Below, piece after piece: positions 54,150 through 64,000 of a DNA stretch of 64,000 bases (positions are counted from its first letter, which is position 1; each line of letters begins with the position of its first letter). Position numbers and translations under genes: made by a program. The stretch covers positions 7,941,059-8,005,058 of the forward strand of contig OZ025253.1 of the NCBI GenBank assembly GCA_964019135.1, in the 5' to 3' direction. This DNA comes from Arenicola marina (Eukaryota; Annelida; Polychaeta; Arenicolidae). A model generated the notes under the pieces. It was not told the origin of the DNA. It saw nothing but the letters and a program-made list of their open reading frames with translations, and did not search any database.

Positions 54150-54725
54150 GACACGTGTTACATCGTAGATGTATATCACGTGACCAACATGTGTTACATC
54201 GCAGATGTATATCACGTGACCAACATGTGTTACATCTTAGATGTATATCACGTGACCAACATGTGTTACATCGTAGATGTATATCACGTGACCGACACAT
54301 GTTACATCGTAGATGTATATCACGTGACCGACACGTGTTAAATCGTAGATATATATCACGTGACCGACACGTGTTACATCGTAGATATATATCACGTGAC
54401 CGACACGTGTTACATCGTAGATATATATCACGTGACCGACACGTGTTACATCGTAGATGTATATCACGTGACCGACACTGTTACATCGTAGATATATATC
54501 ACGTGACCGACACGTGTTACATCGTAGATGTATATCACGTGACCGACACTGTTACATCGTAGATATATATCACGTGACCGACACGTGTTACATCGTAGAT
54601 GTATATCACGTGACCGACACTGTTACATCGTAGATGTATATCACGTGACCAACATGTGTTACATCGTAGATATATATCACGTGACCGACACGTGTTATAT
54701 CGTAGATATATACCACGTGACCAAC
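54150..54725. repeat. 36-bp tandem repeat, 16 copies, dense in CACGTG boxes
   Basis: The unit GTTACATCGTAGATATATAT plus CACGTGACCGACAC(GT) repeats 16 times, 36 bp apart with some 35-bp units. Every unit has CACGTGACC (15 as TCACGTGACC, the last as CCACGTGACC), one base from the GTCACGTGAC site of TFEB/MITF/USF factors. About half also have a second CACGTG in ACACGTGTT. Two plus frames and a minus frame are open because 36 is a multiple of three. The spacing places the boxes on about the same helix side every 3.4 turns. Confidence 0.96.
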
Positions 54726-54729
54726 GCGT

Positions 54730-55265
54730 GTCCATATGCTAATTAAAGCCAAACTACGCTGCCTTATCGAAGAAAAATCCACCCAACGAAAGCCGACCCG
54801 CCACTTAATAACTAAGCGGGGCCGATGTCCGGGTCGTTCTCTGGCCGCGGGGGGAGGGAGTGAAGGGGATGGGGGCGATTCATCCAAGCTTTTGACCCAA
54901 CGCCACCCCCATCACCATTACCCTCATTGCTTACCCCTCTCCCGAGCGCCCCCTTAACCCCTTCGACCCCCCACCTCCACGCACCCCCTCCTCCCAGCGC
55001 CCCTATCCCGAGGCGGCTACTCTTGCCGGCTGAGATCAAAGCGACCGCTGGCGCCCTTCTCCCCTTCAAAGAGCCGTACAATAGTTTTACAAGGGCCGCT
55101 TTATTTCCTGGCACGGCCAGACTCTGGGCCTTGACTTTACGCTTCCCTTTATCATAACTACCCATCCCCGCGCGGGCTGGTGCTGGGGCCTGGTGTCTGG
55201 TTCCCTGCCTCGCCTCCTCGTCGTCCCCACGTGGTCGACCGGTCGGTCGGTAGCCTCTGGGTTGC
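54730..55265. other. Spacer, C+G-rich
   Basis: Frames on both strands (up to 151 codons) overlap without a domain. No exon was supported. Confidence 0.45.
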
Positions 55266-55270
55266 AATCT

Positions 55271-55345
55271 CCCGTAGGTGGCGCTGATGGCAGATTTTTT
55301 GCTCCTCCTTCTGCTGATTGGCTAATGATGGCGCCTTGTCCACCG
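55271..55345 (+). promoter_or_regulatory. CTCF-like site (14/15) with reverse CCAAT and YY1-like boxes
   Basis: CCCGTAGGTGGCGCT (55271-55285) matches CCASYAGRKGGCRSY at 14 of 15 positions. It is followed by GATTGGCT (an inverted CCAAT box, about 55317) and GATGGCGCC (about 55328). A tiny plus frame just after the CTCF-like box reads MADFLLLLLLIG then stop. The layout is promoter-like but no exon was established. Confidence 0.4.
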
Positions 55346-55349
55346 TCTG

Positions 55350-55880
55350 TACCGTAACGACCCAATAACTCGGGTCTGATGGCGCTTTTCTTTGTTAACA
55401 AGTCAATTGAATCCTCGCGCTTTATTTACCACCTAGATTTTCTCTGCTACGATTTATGCTCTTCGCCCGATGGGAAAATATCCAAATAGTGTTTTCCTGA
55501 AAAACGAACGGACCGCTGTGATTTTGCTAAAGGGAACACCAAGTCAAGTTGGGCAACAAGTATCTTGGCGTCTTCCTGTTCCGGCAATAATTCCGGAAGT
55601 GGTTGGGTTAGTAAATCTTGCAATGCCCATTTGCCAACTTGAGGAAAGAGGTTCGTATGAAACGTTTACGTCTCTGTTTCCGTGAGAACCGAAGTCGAAG
55701 TTAATGCCCATGTGTTGTCTAAGAATGCGGAGTGTACGGTGGAATTTCGATTAAAACAACACCCTAACAATCCAGATTTTTCATTTTTTTCTTTCCATGT
55801 GTTCTAGACTTATGACAGCACTTATAACTTTCATAATTTGAGATAAGATAAGACTATCACAGGCTCGAATGAGCCTTCAT
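55350..55880. other. Unique spacer
   Basis: A 71-codon plus frame (55470-55685) has no domain. No repeat was recognised. Confidence 0.5.
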
Positions 55881-55884
55881 CGAT

Positions 55885-56635
55885 TTAGAGTGCATCTAAC
55901 GGTGCACACGTCACCGAATTTAACCCTCTTTAAGCGTAGCCCATTGCTTAACCTTGTGACAATTGATATGTGTTTTATTCTTGAAAAACTATAATGTTGC
56001 AAGAAATTACAGCTGATTTGACCGTTTTTTAAGAATCTTGAAATTTTCCCCCGGCCGACAGCAGCGGTAAAAGGTAGCTTGCGTAGCGCCGCCGTGCGGG
56101 GAGCTTGCTCAGCTAAAACCAAACTTTCCAGAACTGCGATGCGACTATCAGAGCATTCAATGGGCTACCCTCAAGATAGAGCGCATGTAGCGGTGCGCAC
56201 CACTCTCCCAGCAGAGGGCGCTCTTTATTCTCATCACATCTGCTCTGCGTAACCTAGCGGATAATTGAAGATTTGGGGGTCGCGAATGGTTTCTATAGAC
56301 AGTTGTACACGTTTGATTTTATGCAAAATTGGAAAGTTTAAACAATCATTTATCGTACGACAGATCTCATTAAAATAGAAAATACAAAGTCATGTATTTT
56401 ACGTTGATTAAATAAAATACAGCTCGAAGGTAATATGGCCGGAAAAATGTATTGGTTATGATATTACTAGCACCATAAAGGTGCAACTCATACATTTGTT
56501 GAATAATTAGAAATAGTTTACGTGCGGCAGACAGAATATAGCGTGAGCGGAACGCCCTCAGACGGGAGATCGAGTGCACACGTCACCCAGTTTGACCCTC
56601 TTTAAGCGTAGCCCATTGTTGACGCAGTGACACTT
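55885..56635. repeat. Dispersed repeat block with internal direct repeats (family F region)
   Basis: GTGCACACGTCACC...TTTAAGCGTAGCCCATTG occurs at about 55901-55948 and again at about 56573-56620, so the block is bounded by direct repeats about 670 bp apart. Between them, at 56165-56385, lies a copy of the segment also found at 50575-50800. The starts GTGCATCTAACGGTGCACAC (55889) and GCGCATGTAGCGGTGCGCAC (56181) are also related. It may be a composite or nested element. Confidence 0.65.
56208..56222 (+). promoter_or_regulatory. CTCF-like site, perfect 15/15 match
   Basis: CCAGCAGAGGGCGCT matches CCASYAGRKGGCRSY at all 15 positions. It lies inside repeat family F; the other copy (about 50611-50625) has the same box with its 3' part changed. 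Confidence 0.55.
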
Positions 56636-56639
56636 GGTG

Positions 56640-57160
56640 ACGGCGGGGGACGCCACGAGACGCCAGAGCCTCACCAACGCAGACCCGCAATGCATTATGG
56701 GTCGATAAAAACAACTCCCGGTCGATTTTCAAAAACTGATTATGCGGCAAGTCTGTCGGGAAGTAACAGATAAGCAAGCCTCGATAACGTTTGACTTCAA
56801 CCTGTTTTCAAGAATGATTCATCACTTCCAACCTAGACCGGCTTACCACCGAGCGCCAAATGTGCTTGCAGTCAACCCATTTGTACCCTTTTCGCAGGCA
56901 CAAAAAACCCGCAATGAGCAAGAAGGCAAGGAACACTTTCAATACATGTTCGCTGATTCATTGTTTCAAATTAGTTCTCTTTTCTTCGAAACACCTTTGT
57001 TGCAATCTCTCGTTGAAATTTTATGGCCTTAAAAAACATTCCATGACTTGGAGTTACCTCGGTTGGAGTTAAGTGCGGTGGCAAGAACCGTTTTGTCACG
57101 GCATGACCTCACCAAACCCTGGATTATTGCCACTGGATCATCTTGTAGCGCGTGGCGCTG
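56640..57160. other. Unique spacer
   Basis: A 96-codon plus frame (56742-57032) has no domain or splice support. No repeat was recognised. Confidence 0.5.
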
Positions 57161-57167
57161 CTTGTAG

Positions 57168-57249
57168 GCCAACAAGGTCGGCGTCGCTCTCACCACTGTA
57201 GTCTTGGGGCCAACAAGGTCGGCGTCGCTCTCACCACTGTAGTCTTGGG
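57168..57249. repeat. 41-bp tandem duplication
   Basis: GCCAACAAGGTCGGCGTCGC begins a 41-bp block at 57168 and again at 57209, identical by eye. Confidence 0.97.
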
Positions 57250-57289
57250 GCACCGTTGTTGCCTGCTAAGGCATCACAGAGTGACATGT

Positions 57290-60200
57290 CTTACAGGAAG
57301 CTCCTCAACGATGACGACGAGCCATTTATTTGTCCTCCTCCCCCTGTTGCCTTTGTTCTCATCCCCCTGTTTCCTTTTCCTCCTCCCCCTGTTTTCTGTG
57401 TCCTCCTCCCCCTGTTTCGATTGTCCTCCTCGCCCTGTTTCCTTTGGCCTCCTCCCCTGTTTCCTTTTCCTCCTCCCCCTGTTTTCTGTGTCCTCCTCCC
57501 CCTGTTTCGATTGTCCTCCTCGCCCTGTTTCCTTTGGCCTCCTCCCCTGTTTCCTTTGTCCTCCTCGCCCTGTTTCCTTTGTCCTCCTCCCCCTGTTGCG
57601 TTTGTCCTCCTCCCGCTGCTTCTTTTGTTCTCCTCCCCCTGTTTCCTTTGTCATCCTCCCGTGTTTCCTTTGTCCTCCTCCCCCTATTGCCTTTGTCCTC
57701 CTCCGCCTGTTTTCTTTGTCCTCCTCCCCCTGTTTCCTTTGTCCTCATCCCCCTGCTTCCTTTGTCCTCCTCCCCCTGTTGCCTTTGTCCTCCTCCCCCT
57801 GTTTTCTTTGCCCTCCTCCCCCTGTTTTCTTTGTCCTCATCCCCCTGCTTCCTTTGTCCTCCTCCCCCTGTTGCCTTTGTCCTCCTCCCCCTGTTTTCTT
57901 TGCCCTCCTATCCCTGTTCCCTCTGTCCTCCTCGCCCTGTTTCCTTTGTCCTCCTCCCCCTGTTTCCTTTGTCCTCCTCTCCCTGTTGCCTTTTCCCTCC
58001 TCCCCCTGTTTTCTTTGCCCTCCTCCTCCTGTTTCCTTTGTCCTCCTCCCCTGTTTCCTTTGTCATCCTCCCCTGTTTCCTTTGTCATCCTCCCCTGTTT
58101 CCTTTGTCCTCCTCGCCCTGTTTCCTTTGTCATCCTCCCCCTGTTGCCTTTGTCCTCCTCCCCCTGCTTCCTTTGTTCTCCTCCCCCTGTTTCCTTTGTC
58201 ATCCTCCCCTGTTTCCTTTGTCATCCTTCCCTGTTTCCTTTGTCCGCCTCCCCCTGTTGCCTTTGTCCTCCTCCCCCTGTTTCCCTTGTCCTCCTCGCCC
58301 TGTTTCCTTTGTGCTTCTTCCCCTGTTTCCTTTGTCCTCCTCCCCCTGTTTCCTTTGCCCTCCTCTCCCTGTTTCCTTTGTCCTCCTCGCCCTGTTTCCT
58401 TTGTGCTCCTTCCCCTGTTTCCTTTGTCCTCCTCCCCCTGTTTCCGTTGTCCTCCTCGCCCTATTTCCTTTGTCCTCCTTCCCCCGTTGCCTTTGTCCTC
58501 CTCCCCCTGTTTCCTTTGCCCTCCTCCCCCTGTATCCTTTGTCCTCCTCCCCCTGTATTCTTTGCCCTCCTCCCCCTGTTTCCTTTGTCCTCGCACTGTT
58601 TCCTTTGTCCTCCTCCCCCTGGTTCCTTTGTCCTCCTCCCCCTGTTACCTGTGTCCTCCTCTCCCTGTTTTCATTGTCCTTCTCCCCTTGTTTCCTTTGT
58701 CCTCCTCCCCCTGTTTCCTTCGTCCTCCTCCCCCTGTTGCCCTTGTTCTCATCCCGCTGTTTCCTTTTCCTCCTCCCCCTGTTTTCTGTGTCCTCCTCCC
58801 CCTATTTCGATTGTCCTCCTCGCTCTGTTTCCTTTGGCCTCCTCCCCTGTTTCCTTTGTCCTCCTCGCCCTGTTTCCTTTGGCCTCCTCCCCCTGTTGCG
58901 TTTGTCCTCCTCCCGCTGCTTCCTTTGTTCTCATCCCCCTGTTTCCTTTGTCCTCCTCCCCCTGTTTCCTTTGTCCTCATCCCCCTGCTTCCTTTGTCCT
59001 CCTCCCCCTGTTGCCTTTGTCCTCCTCCCCCTGTTTTCTTTGCCCTCCTCCTCCTGTTTCCTTTGTCCTCATCCCCCTGCTTCCTTTGTCCTCCTCCCCC
59101 TGTTGCCTTTGTCCTCCTCCTCCTGTTTTCTTTGCCCTCATCCCCCTGCTTCCTTTGTCCTCCTCCCCCTGTTGCCTTTGTCCTCCTCCTCCTGTTTTCT
59201 TTGCCCTCCTCCCCCTGTTTCCTTTGTCCTCCTCGCCCTTTTTCCTTTGTCCTCCTCGCCCTTTTTCCTTTGTCCTCCTCCCCCTGTTGCCTTTGCCCTC
59301 CTCCCCCTGTTTCCTTTGTCCTCCTCGCCCTTTTTCCTTTGTCCTCATCCCCCTGCTTCCTTTGTCCTCCTCCCCCTGTTGCCTTTGTCCTCCTCCTCCT
59401 GTTTTCTTTGCCCTCCTCCCCCTGTTTCCTTTGTCCTCCTCGCCCTTTTTCCTTTGTCCTCCTCCCCCTGTTGCCTTTGTCCTCCTCCCCCTGTTTTCTT
59501 TGCCCTCCTATCCCTGTTCCCTCTGTCCTCCTCGCCCTTTTTCCTTTGTCCTCCTCCCCCTGTTTCCGTTGTGCTCCTCCCCCTGTTTCCTTTGTCCTCC
59601 TCCCCCTGTTTTCTTTGCCCTCCTCCCCCTGTTTCCTTTGTCCTCATCCCCCTGCTTCCTTTGTCCTCCTCCCCCTCTTGCCTTTGTCCTCCTCCTCCTG
59701 TTTTCTTTGCCCTCCTCCCCCTGTTTCCTTTGTCCTCCTCTCCCTGTTTCCTTTGTCCTCCTCGCCCTGTTTTCTTTGTCCTTCTCGCCCTGTTGCCTTT
59801 GTCCTCCTCTCCCTGTTTCCTTTGTCCTTCTCGCCCTGTTTCCTTTGTCCTCCTCCCCCTGTATTCTTTGCCCTCCTCCCCCTGTTTCCTTTATCCTTCT
59901 CGCCCTGTTTCCTTTGTCATCCTCCCCTGTTTCCTTTGTCATCCTTCCCTGTTTCCTTTGTCCGCCTCCCCTGTTTCCTTTGTCCTCCTCGCCCTGTTTC
60001 CTTTGCCCTCCTACCCTGTTTTCTTTGCCCTCCTCCTCTTGTTTCCTTTGTCCTCCTCCCCTATTGCCTTTGTCCTCCTCCGCCTGTTTCCTTTGTCCTC
60101 CTCCCCCTGTTTCCTTTGTCCTCATCCCCCTGCTTCCTTTGTCCTCCTCCCCCTGTTGCCTTTGTCCTCCTCAACCGGTTTTCTTTGCCCTCCTCCCCCT

Positions 60201-63200
60201 GTTTTCTTTGTCCTCATCCCCCTGCTTCCTTTGTCCTCCTCCCCCTGTTGCCTTTGTCCTCCTCCCCCTGTTTTCTTTGCCCTCCTATCCCTGTTCCCTC
60301 TGTCCTCCTCGCCCTGTTTCCTTTGTCCTCCTCCCCCAGTTTCCTTTGTCCTCCTCTCCCTGTTGCCTTTTCCCTCCTCCCCCTGTTTTCTTTGCCCTCC
60401 TTCTCCTGTTTCCTTTGTCCTCCTCCCCTGTTTCCTTTGTCATCCTCCCCTGTTTCCTTTGTCATCCTCCCCTGTTTCCTTTGTCCTCCTCGCCCTGTTT
60501 CCTTTGTCATCCTCCCCCTGTTGCCTTTGTCCTCCTCCCCCTGCTTCCTTTGTTCTCCTCCCCCTGTTTCCTTTGTCATCCTCCCCTGTTTCCTTTGTCA
60601 TCCTTCCCTGTTTCCTTTGTCCGCCTCCCCCTGTTGCCTTTGTCCTCCTCCCCCTGTTTCCCTTGTCCTCCTCGCCCTGTTTCCTTTGTGCTTCTTCCCC
60701 TGTTTCCTTTGTCCTCCTCCTCCTGTTTCCTTTGCCCTCCTCTCCCTGTTTCCTTTGTCCTCCTCGCCCTGTTTCCTTTGTGCTCCTTCCCCTGTTTCCT
60801 TTGTCCTCCTCCCCCTGTTTCCGTTGTCCTCCTCGCCCTATTTCCTTTGTCCTCCTTCCCCCGTTGCCTTTGTCCTCCTCCCCTGTTTCCTTTGCCCTCC
60901 TCCCCCTGTATCCTTTGTCCTCCTCCCCCTGTATTCTTTGCCCTCCTCCTCCTGTTTCCTTTGTCCTCGCACTGTTTCCTTTGTCCTCCTCCCCCTGGTT
61001 CCTTTGTCCTCCTCCCCCTGTTACCTGTGTCCTCCTCTCCCTGTTTTCATTGTCCTTCTCCCCTTGTTTCCTTTGTCCTCCTCCCCCTGTTTCCTTCGTC
61101 CTCCTCCCCCTGTTGCCCTTGTTCTCATCCCGCTGTTTCCTTTTCCTCCTCCCCCTGTTTTCTGTGTCCTCCTCCCCCTATTTCGATTGTCCTCCTCGCT
61201 CTGTTTCCTTTGGCCTCCTCCCCTGTTTCCTTTGTCCTCCTCGCCCTGTTTCCTTTGGCCTCCCCCCCTGTTGCGTTTGTCCTCCTCCCGCTGCTTCCTT
61301 TGTTCTCATCCCCCTGTTTCCTTTGTCCTCCTCCCCCTGTTTCCTTTGTCCTCATCCCCCTGCTTCCTTTGTCCTCCTCCCCCTGTTGCCTTTGTCCTCC
61401 TCCCCCTGTTTTCTTTGCCCTCCTCCTCCTGTTTCCTTTGTCCTCATCCCCCTGCTTCCTTTGTCCTCCTCCCCCTGTTGCCTTTGTCCTCCTCCTCCTG
61501 TTTTCTTTGCCCTCCTCCCCCTGTTTCCTTTGTCCTCCTCGCCCTTTTTCCTTTGTCCTCCTCCCCCTGTTGCCTTTGTCCTCCTCCCCCTGTTTTCTTT
61601 GCCCTCCTATCCCTGTTCCCTCTGTCCTCCTTGCCCTGTTTCCTTTGTCCTCCTCGCCCTGTTTCCTTTGTGCTCCTCCCCCTGTTTCCTTTGTCCTCCT
61701 CCCCCTGTTTTCTTTGCCCTCCTCCCCCTGTTTCCTTTGTCCTCATCCCCCTGTTTCCTTTGTCCTCCTCCCCCTCTTGCCTTTGTCCTCCTCCTCCTGT
61801 TTTCTTTGCCCTCCTCCCCCTGTTTCCTTTGTCCTCCTCTCCCTGTTTCCTTTGTCCTCCTCGCCCTGTTTTCTTTGTCCTTCTCGCCCTGTTGCCTTTG
61901 TCCTCCTCTCCCTGTTTCCTTTGTCCTTCTCGCCCTGTTTCCTTTGTCCTCCTCCCCCTGTATTCTTTGCCCTCCTCCCCCTGTTTCCTTTATCCTTCTC
62001 GCCCTGTTTCCTTTGTCATCCTCCCCTGTTTCCTTTGTCATCCTTCCCTGTTTCCTTTGTCCGCCTCCCCTGTTTCCTTTGTCCTCCTCGCCCTGTTTCC
62101 TTTGCCCTCCTCCCCTGTTTTCTTTGCCCTCCTCCTCTTGTTTCCTTTGTCCTCCTCCCCTGTTTCCTTTGTCCTCCTCCCCTGTTTCCTTTGTCATCCT
62201 CCCCTGTTTCCTTTGTCATCCTCCCCTGTTTCCTTTGTCCTCCTCGCCCTGTTTCCTTTGTCCTCCTCCCCCTGTATTCTTTGCCCTCCTCCGCTGTTTC
62301 CTTTGTCCTCCTCCCCTGTTTCCTTTGTCATCCTTCCCTGTTTCCTTCGTCATCCTCCCCTGTTTCCTTTGTCCTCGTCGCCCTGTTTCCTTTTCCCTCC
62401 TCCCCCTGTTTTCTTTGCCCTCCTCCTCCTGTTTCCTTTGTCCTCCTCCCCTGTTTCCTTTGTCCTCCTCCCCTGTTTCCTTTGTCCTCCTCCCCCTGTT
62501 GCCTTTGTCCTCCTCTCCCTGTTTCCTTTGTCATCCTCCCCTGTTTCCGTTGTCATCCTCCCCTGTTTCCTTTGTCCTCCTCGCCCTGTTTCCTTTGTCC
62601 TCCTCCCCCTGTATTCTTTGCCCTCCTCCGCTGTTTCCTTTGTCCTCCTCCCCTGTTTCCTTTGTCATCCTCCCCTGTTTCCTTTGTCATCCTCCCCTGT
62701 TTCCTTTGTCCTCCTCGCCCTGTTTCCTTTTCCCTCCTCCCCCTGTTTTCTTTGCCCTCCTCCTCCTGTTTCCTTTGTCCTCCTCCCCTGTTTCCTTTGT
62801 CCTCCTCCCCTGCTTCCTTTGTCCTCCTCCCCCTGTTGCCTTTGTCCTCCTCTCCCTGTTTCCTTTGTCCTCCTCCCCCTGTTGCCTTTGTCCTCCTCTC
62901 CCTGTTTCCTTTGTCCTCCACCCCTGTTTCCTTTGTCCTCCTCCCCTGTTTCCTTTGTCCTCCTCCCCCTGTTTCCTTTGTCCTCCTCCCCTGTTTCCTT
63001 TGTCCTCCTCCCCCTGTTGCCTTTGTCCTCCTCCCCCTGTTGCCTTTGTCCTCCTCTCCCTGTTTCCTTTGTCCTCCTCCCCCTGTTGCCTTTGTCCTCC
63101 TCTCCCTGTTTCCTTTGTCCTCCTCCCCTGTTTCCTTTGTCCTCCTCCCCTGTTTCCTTTGTCCTCCTCCCCCTGTTGCCTTTGTCCTCCTCTCCCTGTT

Positions 63201-64000
63201 TCCTTTGTCCTCCTCGCCCTGTTTCCTTTGTGCTCCTCCCCCTGTTTCCTTTTCCCTCCTCCCCCAGTTTTCTTTGCCCTCCTCCTCCTGTTTCCTTTGT
63301 CCTCCTCCCCTGTTTCCTTTGTCCTCCTCCCCTGTTTCCTTTGTCCTCCGCCCCCTGTTTCCTTTGTCCTCCTCCCCTGTTGCCTTTGTCCTCCTCTCCC
63401 TGTTTCCTTTGTCCTCCTCGCCCTGTTTCCTTTGTGCTCCTCCCCCTGTTTCCTTTGTCCTCCTCCCCCTGTATTCTTTGCCCTCCTCCCCCTGTTTCCT
63501 TTGTCCTCCTCGCCCTGTTTCCTTTGTGCTCCTCCCCCTGTTTCCTTTATCCTTCTCGCCCTGTTTCCTTTGTCATCCTCCCTTGTTTCCTTTGTCCGCC
63601 TCCCCTGTTGCCTTTGTCCTCCTCGCCCTGTTTCCTTTGTGCTCCTCTCCCTGTTGCCTTTGTCCTCCTCGCCCTGTTTCCTTTGTGCTCCCCCCCCCCT
63701 GTTGCCTTTGTCCTCCTCGCCCTGTTTCCTTTGTCCGCCTCCCCTGTTGCCTTTGTCCTCCTCGCCCTGTTTCCTTTGTGCTCCTCTCCCTGTTGCCTTT
63801 GTCCTCCTCGCCCTGTCTCCTTTGTCATCCTCCCCTGTTGCCTTTGTCCTCCTCGCCCTGTTTCCTTTGTCCGCCTCCCCTGTTGCCTTTGTCCTCCTCG
63901 CCCTGTTTCCTTTGTGCTCCTCTCCCTGTTTCCTTTGTCCTCCTCGCCCTGTTTCCTTTGTCCTCCTCGCCCTGTTTCCTTTGCCCTTCTCGCCCTGTTC
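57290..64000. repeat. 23-bp pyrimidine-rich minisatellite, >6.7 kb, runs off the window
   Basis: TTTGTCCTCCTCCCCCTGTT plus TCC and 22-bp variants (one C fewer) repeat nearly 300 times. Unit variants (GCC, GTGCTCC, GTCATCC, TTGCC, TTTTC) form a readable pattern. A higher-order duplication is visible: landmarks at 57904, 58241 and 58591 recur at 60281, 60618 and 60967 (offset 2377, then 2376 bp). Landmarks at 59504 and 59891 recur at 61603 and 61990 (offset 2099 bp), so one copy has gained or lost about 278 bp, near 12 units. Stops are rare on the minus strand in all frames, giving many 60-205 codon frames rich in Lys, Glu, Gly and Arg. These are not genes. Confidence 0.97.

Noticed and set aside
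57274..63828. Many Lys/Glu/Gly/Arg-rich minus-strand frames (up to 205 codons)
   Set aside because: The 23-bp period shifts frame each unit, and stops are scarce in all minus frames because of base composition. Frames start and stop wherever a unit is 22 bp or mutated.

Overview
This window looks like non-coding DNA from an animal nuclear genome, probably a marine invertebrate bilaterian. Several things point that way. There is no dense gene layout. tRNA-derived SINEs are present, one with a clean 17-bp target-site duplication. There are MITE-like elements with terminal inverted repeats, many minisatellites, an assembly gap of exactly 200 N, and isolated matches to metazoan promoter and insulator motifs (CTCF-, YY1-, NF-Y-, CREB-, BANP- and E-box-like). 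The exact taxon cannot be read from the sequence. I found no bacterial operon, phage, CRISPR array, rRNA or intact tRNA gene, and no recognisable transposase or reverse transcriptase.

Layout. 0-8 kb is mostly unique spacer with several SINE copies. 8-15 kb is packed with minisatellites (55, 24, 39, 22, 21, 41, 69 and 21 bp periods); the 69-bp array carries a perfect 16-bp hairpin in most units. 15-20 kb holds a foldback/MITE element, a 21-bp palindromic array, E-box and CRE palindromes, and a full-length SINE inserted beside a 45-bp-arm inverted repeat. 20-27 kb is C/G-rich low-complexity DNA plus the assembly gap. 27.6-30.4 kb is a 65-copy, 42-bp array in which every unit carries a CTCF-like core in one orientation. 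33-42 kb holds the best gene-like signals: promoter clusters at 35.3 and 35.8 kb, a minus-strand first coding exon with a signal peptide and a consensus splice donor at 39.8-40.0 kb, and a BANP-type promoter motif beside a possible plus-strand first exon at 41.96 kb. 47.5 kb has a small GC3-rich candidate exon with a CTCF-like site and two perfect CREs. 48-49 kb is a 19-bp array, 52 kb has two neighbouring 32-bp arrays, and 54.2-54.7 kb is a 36-bp array with 16 TCACGTGACC-type boxes. From 57.3 kb to the window edge runs a >6.7-kb, 23-bp polypyrimidine array with a 2.38-kb higher-order duplication.

Most long open frames here (994, 343, 291 and 234 codons and similar) are products of repeats. 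They arise where the period is a multiple of three, or where the sequence is so pyrimidine-rich that stops are absent in every frame. I do not regard them as genes. The best-supported coding segment is the 161-nt signal-peptide exon on the minus strand. The most unusual non-coding structures are the CTCF-like array, the E-box array and the hairpin satellite.
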